Assembly (NCBI GenBank): GCA_017961965.1
Contig: JAGCWG010000260.1
Span: forward strand, 1-11,246
DNA: 11,246 bases
From: Bacteroidaceae bacterium
GTDB taxonomy: Bacteria; Bacteroidota; Bacteroidia; Bacteroidales; Bacteroidaceae
Direction: 5' to 3'
Shown here: positions 6,732-11,246 of the stretch, piece after piece
Position numbering within the stretch: the first letter of the stretch is position 1
Layout: each line of letters starts with the position of its first letter
Made by a program: the position numbers and the translations under genes
The notes under the pieces: model-generated
Seen by the model: only the letters and a program-made list of their open reading frames with translations
The model's database searches: none
Told to the model about the DNA's origin: nothing

Positions 6732-6745
6732 TCTAAAATTTTAGA
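6732..6745. promoter_or_regulatory. Perfect 14-base palindrome, possible operator
   Basis: TCTAAAATTTTAGA is its own reverse complement and begins directly after the third ATCTACAA repeat. It lies between the two divergent promoters. It may be a binding site for a dimeric regulator; an AT-rich chance palindrome cannot be excluded. Confidence 0.35.
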
Positions 6746-6800
6746 CATTTTGACTATAATCAATAAATAACCATATTTTCTTTACTTTTATACGCTTTTA

Positions 6801-6832
6801 TGTGCACAAACGGAAATTATGTAATAACTTTG
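6801..6832 (+). promoter_or_regulatory. Promoter of the lipoprotein pair
   Basis: TAACTTTG at 6825-6832 fully matches TAnnTTTG. TGTG at 6801-6804, 20 bases upstream, is a one-mismatch -33 element. The expected start is near 6839, about 42 bases before the ATG at 6881. The leader has no Shine-Dalgarno sequence, as is usual in this phylum. Confidence 0.6.
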
Positions 6833-6880
6833 TGTGTGGAAAATAAAACTTCAAAAACGGCACTTAAAAACTAACTAACG

Positions 6881-8545
6881 ATGAAAAAGTACCTTAGATT
6901 TATCCCTTTATTCCTACTTGCTTCGTGTTCTTCGGAGTTGGTGGATATGGAGAACAATCATTCCGAAAGCAACCTCGACAAGGTAATACTTCAGAGTCAT
7001 CCTTTTGAATGGGATAACGATACTCGTACCTCACTCTCAGCTACGGATTCAAAAATTATGTTTACGTGGGCTGATGGCGATGCTATTGGTGTCTTTCCTA
7101 TCAAACCAACAACCAACAGTCAGGCAAAGCAGATTTTGCGTGTTGCCCCTAACACAGACGCTCACTTTGCTTCATTTGATGGTGCTGGCTGGGATTTGAA
7201 GAACGGCAATTCCTATGCTGCCTATAGTCCATACGATGGTACGCTTGCTTCGGAAACGACTTACAAGGAAGTGCCTTTAGACCTAACAGGACAGGATGGA
7301 ACTCTTGAAACTATTGGTAAGAAATACGACTATATGTATGCTCCATCATCAGATAAGATAGAGACGACGGCTGATGGTACTCGCCAGATTGTGTTCGACT
7401 TTCAACATGCCATTTCCATTCTTCAGTTGAAACTCACTATGCCTGTAGCTGCCAAGTGGGAAAGGGTGTCTTTGTATGGCTCAACGTCAGACTTCTTCGT
7501 GTCAAGTGCAACGATGAATGCTGCTACGGGTGAGATAGAACCATTGACTCAATTCTCATCCTTGAATCTTGCATTGAACTATGTAAGGACGTCATCTGCG
7601 GATGAAACAATTACATTGTATGTGGCTATACTTCCAACTACCACGGGTGATTTGACCATTGAGGCAGAAACCACAGAACATAAACTGTATGTTGCCACAT
7701 GTCAAAGCAAGACACTTGTCGCAGGCAAGGCTTATAGGTTATCTGCATCCTTGTCAGCCTCTGTTTATCCTTGTGATGGCTATGAGAACGGCTATGGATA
7801 TGTTGACCTTGGACTCCCTTCTGGTTTGAAGTGGGCTGTAATGAATGTGGGTGCAAACACTCCATACGATAATGGAAAGTATTATGCTTGGGGCGAGACA
7901 AAGGGATATGGTGAAGAAGATGTGACAAATTTGACAAATTTTGATTATAGAACTCAAAATCAATATACTTATCCTTACTCCCGAAGAAATTACAAATGGA
8001 AATCATATAAATGGTGTAATGGCTCGGAACATTCTCTGACAAAATACTGTAAGGGAGCGCATAAGGGAAATGTTGATAATAAAATAAAACTTGAAGCAGA
8101 AGATGATGCCGCTGCTCAAAACTGGGGCAGCAAATGGAGAATGCCTGATTCTGACGAATTGCAGGAGTTATTAGACAATTGCTATTGGGTCTGGACAGAT
8201 AGTTATAATAATTCAAATATCAGAGGATTTGTTGTGTATAAACCTTTGAATTCTGCCGATATGGGACGAATTGTATATCGAGGAGAAATTCCATTAGGCT
8301 CGTACTCCCTAACTAATTCTCATATTTTCCTTCCTGTGCATAGCTTTCGTTGGTCAATTGGTTTTGCCAAGGAGGAAGAGAGCGGAATCTGGTCGTCATC
8401 GCTTTGTGAAATGGAAGATGATTGGGCGTATTTACTTTATTTATTGCCCAATAGTACAGATTATGTTGACGATTCCGAACCGGTATCAATTGATAGTGGA
8501 ATACGCTGCTTTGGGTACAATGTTCGTGCGGTATTTAAATATTAA
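6881..8545 (+). CDS. Fimbrillin-like lipoprotein with C-terminal FISUMP domain (copy 1)
   Basis: A 554-residue lipoprotein. The lipobox LASC places the lipidated Cys at residue 16. Residues 40-290 resemble the fimbrillin-like (Mfa-like) family: TRTSL then FTWADGDAIGVFPI (61-74), AAYSPYDG (113-120), a beta-rich body and a closing LVAGKAYRLS (279-288). Residues 303-554 form a FISUMP domain (Fibrobacter succinogenes major paralogous domain): GYVDLGLPSGLKWAVMNVGA (306-325), YYAWGET (334-340), NWGSKWRMPDSDELQELL (414-431), IFLPVHSFRW (482-491) and a final NVRAV (547-551). FISUMP domains are thought to have a C-type-lectin-like fold and occur on many surface proteins of this phylum. The AT content rises from about residue 345 on. 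A paralogue follows after 22 bases. It is probably anchored in the outer membrane and may bind a surface ligand or be a minor pilin; function is not known. Confidence 0.85.
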   Translation: MKKYLRFIPLFLLASCSSELVDMENNHSESNLDKVILQSHPFEWDNDTRTSLSATDSKIMFTWADGDAIGVFPIKPTTNSQAKQILRVAPNTDAHFASFDGAGWDLKNGNSYAAYSPYDGTLASETTYKEVPLDLTGQDGTLETIGKKYDYMYAPSSDKIETTADGTRQIVFDFQHAISILQLKLTMPVAAKWERVSLYGSTSDFFVSSATMNAATGEIEPLTQFSSLNLALNYVRTSSADETITLYVAILPTTTGDLTIEAETTEHKLYVATCQSKTLVAGKAYRLSASLSASVYPCDGYENGYGYVDLGLPSGLKWAVMNVGANTPYDNGKYYAWGETKGYGEEDVTNLTNFDYRTQNQYTYPYSRRNYKWKSYKWCNGSEHSLTKYCKGAHKGNVDNKIKLEAEDDAAAQNWGSKWRMPDSDELQELLDNCYWVWTDSYNNSNIRGFVVYKPLNSADMGRIVYRGEIPLGSYSLTNSHIFLPVHSFRWSIGFAKEEESGIWSSSLCEMEDDWAYLLYLLPNSTDYVDDSEPVSIDSGIRCFGYNVRAVFKY

Positions 8546-8567
8546 CAACTCATTAAAATTTAAATTT

Positions 8568-10280
8568 ATGTTTCTTAAAAAGTTATTCTTTGGCGTTCTT
8601 GCTGCTTTTATGGTGGCATCATGCTCTAATGATGATTTTGCTGACAAAGAGGCAGCAAACGTACAATGTGAAAAATGCATCTTGCGTGTCAAGGTTAAGC
8701 CGTTCCTCGTTAATGATAACGATGCGGAAACTCGTGCGTGGGTAGGTATATCAAAAAATAATAAAAAGTTTTTTTTCGATTTTGATACTGGTGACAAGTT
8801 TGGTGTTTGTGCATTGGATGGTTCATTTAATGCTCCTTATTCTTGTCTGGGTACAATGGAATGCGATGAGGATGATAATGAATACCTTATGATTGATGCT
8901 TCGCAGCTTCACGAATTGCTCCGAAACAAAGAGTGTGTTGCATACTATCCTTATGACCCTCAGCATACACCAAATGATTTTAAAGTTCTGTTTTGTTACA
9001 ATAAGCAGATGCAAAAGGATGATGATAGTGATTATATGGCAAACAATAGTAACTATTTTGTATCAGAACCATTCTGTTTCGAAGATTGGAAGTCTCAAGA
9101 AATAGAGATGAAACCTATAAATTCCGTTCTTAAAGTTGTTGTGACTTTACCTAATTTGAAACAAGGTAAATACCGAAAAATAGAATTGGAAACTACTAAT
9201 AATGGAAAATCTTTTTATGAATATGCACGTTGTTCCATTTCAAGTAATGGCTTTGATACCCCTGAAACTGAAAATCAATGGAAAGCCAATACTTTATCTT
9301 TGAATGTAAGTGAGATGGATGTTACTGGTGGGGAACAAGAATTTTATTTTACTTGTTTCCCAACAAAAACTGGACAATTTGTGGTAAAAGCAACTACTAA
9401 TGATGGTGTTGTGTATTCTTCTGATGTTATTGCAGCAAAGACATTTAAAGCAGGTTTTGGTTATATAATAAATGTAACAAACATGAAGATGGAGACAACG
9501 CCAAAAGATGGAACGGAAAATGGATATGAATATGTGGATCTTGGTCTGCCATCAGGCTTAAAGTGGGCAAAAATGAACCTCGGTGCAATGAGCGAAACAG
9601 ATTATGGCAAATATTACGCATGGGGTGAGACTGTTGCGACAGGAGATGAAGATACTTCAAATGACACAAATTACGATTATAATATTAGACAGGGACATAC
9701 ATCTTCGCTTTATGTCAAAAGAATATGTTATTCTTGGACGTACAAATGGAATAATAATGTAAGTGGAGCTGATACTTATTATTCATGGACAAAGTATTGC
9801 TTAGACAAAACGCATGGAAGTGTAGATGGTAGGACATCTCTTATTGCTAAAGATGATGCTGTTATCCAAAATTGGGGCGGTTCTTGGCGTATGCCAACTA
9901 AAGAAGAACAAAAGGAACTTTTAGATAACTCTTATTGCGTATGGACAGATAGCTATAATGGTACAGACGTTAAAGGGTATATAATATATAAGGCATTATG
10001 TTATTCCGATAAAGGTATGGTAATAAAGTCAGGAAGAACACCAAGTAATTCTTATAAACTTTCCGTCCCTCATATATTTCTTCCTGCTGCAGGCTTCCGT
10101 TCGTTCGGTGTATGTGCGCTTGGAACAGGGGAAATTTGTAGTTATTTATCTTCTTCGTTATCTGATCCAGAATATTGTGATGATTGTCATGTAACAAGCA
10201 TTAGGATAGAACCTAAAAAGTTTAGTTTGGGTAGTGCTGATCGTTGTGATGGAAATAGCATCCGTGCTGTCTGTGAATAA
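8568..10280 (+). CDS. Fimbrillin-like lipoprotein with C-terminal FISUMP domain (copy 2)
   Basis: A 570-residue lipoprotein, paralogue of the preceding gene. I chose ATG 8568 because it opens a typical lipoprotein signal (MFLKKLFFGVLAAFMVASC, Cys19) followed by SNDDF, a Bacteroidota-type surface export signal; the longer frame back to 8358 overlaps the upstream gene and adds 70 residues with no family likeness. Residues 40-305 look fimbrillin-like: ETRAW (54-58), FDTGDKFGVCALDG (72-85), VAYYPYDP (124-131), KTFKAGFGYIINV (291-303). Residues 319-570 are a FISUMP domain: EYVDLGLPSGLKWAKMNLGA, KYYAWGET, NWGGSWRMPTKEEQKELL, HIFLPAAGFRSFG and SIRAV at the end. Cysteines are numerous for a surface protein. 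A run of eight T at 8769-8776 lies early in the gene. It shares a transcript with copy 1 (22-base gap) and is clearly more AT-rich than the first half of copy 1. Confidence 0.87.
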   Translation: MFLKKLFFGVLAAFMVASCSNDDFADKEAANVQCEKCILRVKVKPFLVNDNDAETRAWVGISKNNKKFFFDFDTGDKFGVCALDGSFNAPYSCLGTMECDEDDNEYLMIDASQLHELLRNKECVAYYPYDPQHTPNDFKVLFCYNKQMQKDDDSDYMANNSNYFVSEPFCFEDWKSQEIEMKPINSVLKVVVTLPNLKQGKYRKIELETTNNGKSFYEYARCSISSNGFDTPETENQWKANTLSLNVSEMDVTGGEQEFYFTCFPTKTGQFVVKATTNDGVVYSSDVIAAKTFKAGFGYIINVTNMKMETTPKDGTENGYEYVDLGLPSGLKWAKMNLGAMSETDYGKYYAWGETVATGDEDTSNDTNYDYNIRQGHTSSLYVKRICYSWTYKWNNNVSGADTYYSWTKYCLDKTHGSVDGRTSLIAKDDAVIQNWGGSWRMPTKEEQKELLDNSYCVWTDSYNGTDVKGYIIYKALCYSDKGMVIKSGRTPSNSYKLSVPHIFLPAAGFRSFGVCALGTGEICSYLSSSLSDPEYCDDCHVTSIRIEPKKFSLGSADRCDGNSIRAVCE

Positions 10281-10320
10281 ATAATGCTGTAGTCGCCAAA
10301 AATATAAAATAATAGATTGG

Positions 10321-10347
10321 GGGTAGGTCATGCAATATGACTTACCC
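10321..10347. terminator. Hairpin after the lipoprotein pair
   Basis: GGGTAGGTCAT (10321-10331) pairs with ATGACTTACCC (10337-10347) over 11 pairs with a single G-U wobble and a five-base loop GCAAT. It begins 40 bases after the stop of copy 2. There is only TTAATGT after the stem instead of a T run, so termination may be weak or the hairpin may stabilise the 3' end. Confidence 0.6.
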
Positions 10348-10364
10348 TTAATGTGTATATACCC

Positions 10365-10388
10365 CATACATCCATTAAGTGGTGTATG
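10365..10388. other. Second hairpin in the intergenic region
   Basis: CATACA (10365-10370) pairs with TGTATG (10383-10388) and CCA (10372-10374) with TGG (10380-10382), with a one-base bulge at 10371 and the loop TTAAG. It follows the first hairpin by 17 bases. It has no T run; it may be a second terminator or a structure in the leader of a longer transcript. The rest of 10389-10493 shows nothing I can name. Confidence 0.35.
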
Positions 10389-10493
10389 AGCCTAAAAATG
10401 TCTTGCCAATATTAACATTCAGTGCATTTTACTAAATTTCGCACAAAATAGTTGGAAATCTATAAAACAAACATTATTATATAAAGCTTCGTA

Positions 10494-10525
10494 TTTGTAT
10501 TTTAAAATAATTATTCCGAATTTTG
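10494..10525 (+). promoter_or_regulatory. Promoter of the GH43 gene
   Basis: TTTG at 10494-10497 (-33) is followed after exactly 20 bases by GAATTTTG at 10518-10525, one mismatch from TAnnTTTG. The expected start is near 10532, about 59 bases before the ATG. The leader contains three copies of AAACTCA (10555-10561, 10571-10577, 10579-10585), with no Shine-Dalgarno sequence. Confidence 0.55.
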
Positions 10526-10590
10526 CACATGATAATCAATCAGCGATAACTAAAAAACTCAAGAACTTATAAACTCATAAACTCACAAAT

Positions 10591-11246
10591 ATGAAACAGA
10601 CATTTCGCAATCTATTAGTGCTTATGGTACTATGTGCCACTTCACTTGGCTTGAACGCACAAGTGAATGGAGAACTTTGGCAAGACACAAACGGCAAACA
10701 CATCAACGCACACGGAGGTAACATAATCAAGTATAAGGGTACATTCTACTGGTACGGAGAGAACCGTCCTTACCGTGGCTTCACTACCGAGGCTGGTGTG
10801 GGCGTATATTCAAGCAAGGATTTGAAGGCTTGGAAGGACGAAGGCATTGCACTTGCTGTAAGCGAGACGGCTGGTCACGATATAGAGCGTGGATGTATCA
10901 TGGAACGTCCAAAGGTTATCTACAACCGTAAAACCAATAAGTTCATCATGCTCTTCCATCTCGAACTGAAGGGCAAGGGCTACGAGGCTGCCCGTGTGGC
11001 TTTTGCCGAGAGTGACTCACCTGTAGGTCCTTTCCGCTATGTTCGTTCCACTCGCCTCCATGCCGGCAAGTGGCCTTTCAACATGACAGAGGAACAGATT
11101 GCCTACGCCAAGACTACAAAGGCTAACGACTGGAAAGACTGGTGGACACCTGAGTGGAGAAAGGAGACTGAAAGAGGTATGTATCTCTGGCGTGACTTTG
11201 AGGGTGGACAGATGAGCCGTGATATGACTGTATATATTGATGATGA
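10591..11246 (+). CDS. Secreted glycoside hydrolase family 43 protein (5' part)
   Basis: The first 218 residues of a gene that runs off the window. A signal peptide ends near residue 23 (SLGLNA, then QVNG). The mature start QDTNGKHINAHGGNIIKYKG (31-50), TFYWYGENRP (51-60), GVGVYSSKDLKAWKDEGIAL (69-88) and MERPKVIYNRKTNKFIMLFH (104-123) is characteristic of the five-bladed beta-propeller GH43 enzymes, in particular the group containing exo-beta-1,3-galactanases and related proteins. E105 in the ERPKV motif and D32 are positions likely to be in the active site; which act as acid or base I cannot decide. Such enzymes act on plant arabinogalactan or other side chains in the periplasm or at the cell surface. 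The end of the gene, and any extra domains such as a carbohydrate-binding module, lie outside. Codon use is GC-richer than the neighbouring lipoprotein gene. Confidence 0.88.
   Translation, partial: MKQTFRNLLVLMVLCATSLGLNAQVNGELWQDTNGKHINAHGGNIIKYKGTFYWYGENRPYRGFTTEAGVGVYSSKDLKAWKDEGIALAVSETAGHDIERGCIMERPKVIYNRKTNKFIMLFHLELKGKGYEAARVAFAESDSPVGPFRYVRSTRLHAGKWPFNMTEEQIAYAKTTKANDWKDWWTPEWRKETERGMYLWRDFEGGQMSRDMTVYIDD

Noticed and set aside
7638..8216. Minus-strand open frame of 192 codons inside lipoprotein copy 1
   Set aside because: It has no family likeness and is rich in His, Ser and Leu from low-complexity reverse reading; the plus-strand product has clear domains.
8358..8567. Upstream extension of lipoprotein copy 2 by 70 codons
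   Set aside because: It overlaps the end of copy 1 and would bury the lipoprotein signal peptide that begins at 8568.

Overview
The window looks like chromosomal DNA from a member of the Bacteroidales, most likely a Prevotella-like gut or rumen commensal; this is an inference from gene families, with no species marker present. The grounds are: promoters of the Bacteroidota type (TTG/TTTG, 20 bases, TAnnTTTG) at four places; AT-rich leaders without Shine-Dalgarno sequences; lipoproteins ending in Cys followed by Ser/Asn/Asp; fimbrillin-like and FISUMP domains; a T9SS-like sorting tail; a LytS/LytTR two-component pair; and the flavodoxin plus DUF2023 gene pair.

Layout. 1-479 holds no gene, only a promoter at its right end. 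480-2179 (+) is a compact transcription unit: long-chain flavodoxin, a DUF2023 protein with a C-terminal cysteine cluster, and a ZIP-family metal transporter that appears to start at TTG. A hairpin at 2223-2266 is placed to end both this unit and the convergent one. 6576-2318 (-) is a tightly coupled four-gene operon: a small exported protein with a T9SS-like tail, a large exported Cthe_2159-type beta-helix (carbohydrate-binding) protein, a LytS-type sensor kinase whose start codon directly abuts the stop of the beta-helix gene, and a LytTR response regulator whose ATG overlaps the kinase stop (ATGA). 6577-6880 is a divergent control region with a promoter on each strand, a 10-base direct repeat at 21-base period and a 14-base perfect palindrome. 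6881-10280 (+) encodes two paralogous outer-membrane lipoproteins, each with a fimbrillin-like N-terminal half and a FISUMP C-terminal half. 10281-10590 holds two hairpins and a promoter. 10591 to the window end (+) is the beginning of a secreted GH43 glycoside hydrolase.

How it may fit together. The most interesting unit is the (-) operon. Two exported beta-rich proteins are translated in line with a kinase that carries a 12-histidine loop predicted to lie in the periplasm, and with a LytTR regulator. The direct repeat just upstream of the operon promoter has the spacing known for LytTR-type regulators, which suggests autoregulation. The kinase could monitor the periplasm for metal, pH or a polysaccharide-bound state of the exported partner, and the divergent lipoproteins and GH43 enzyme would fit a surface programme for contact with polysaccharide or host. 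That functional story is inference; the gene order, coupling and repeats are seen directly.
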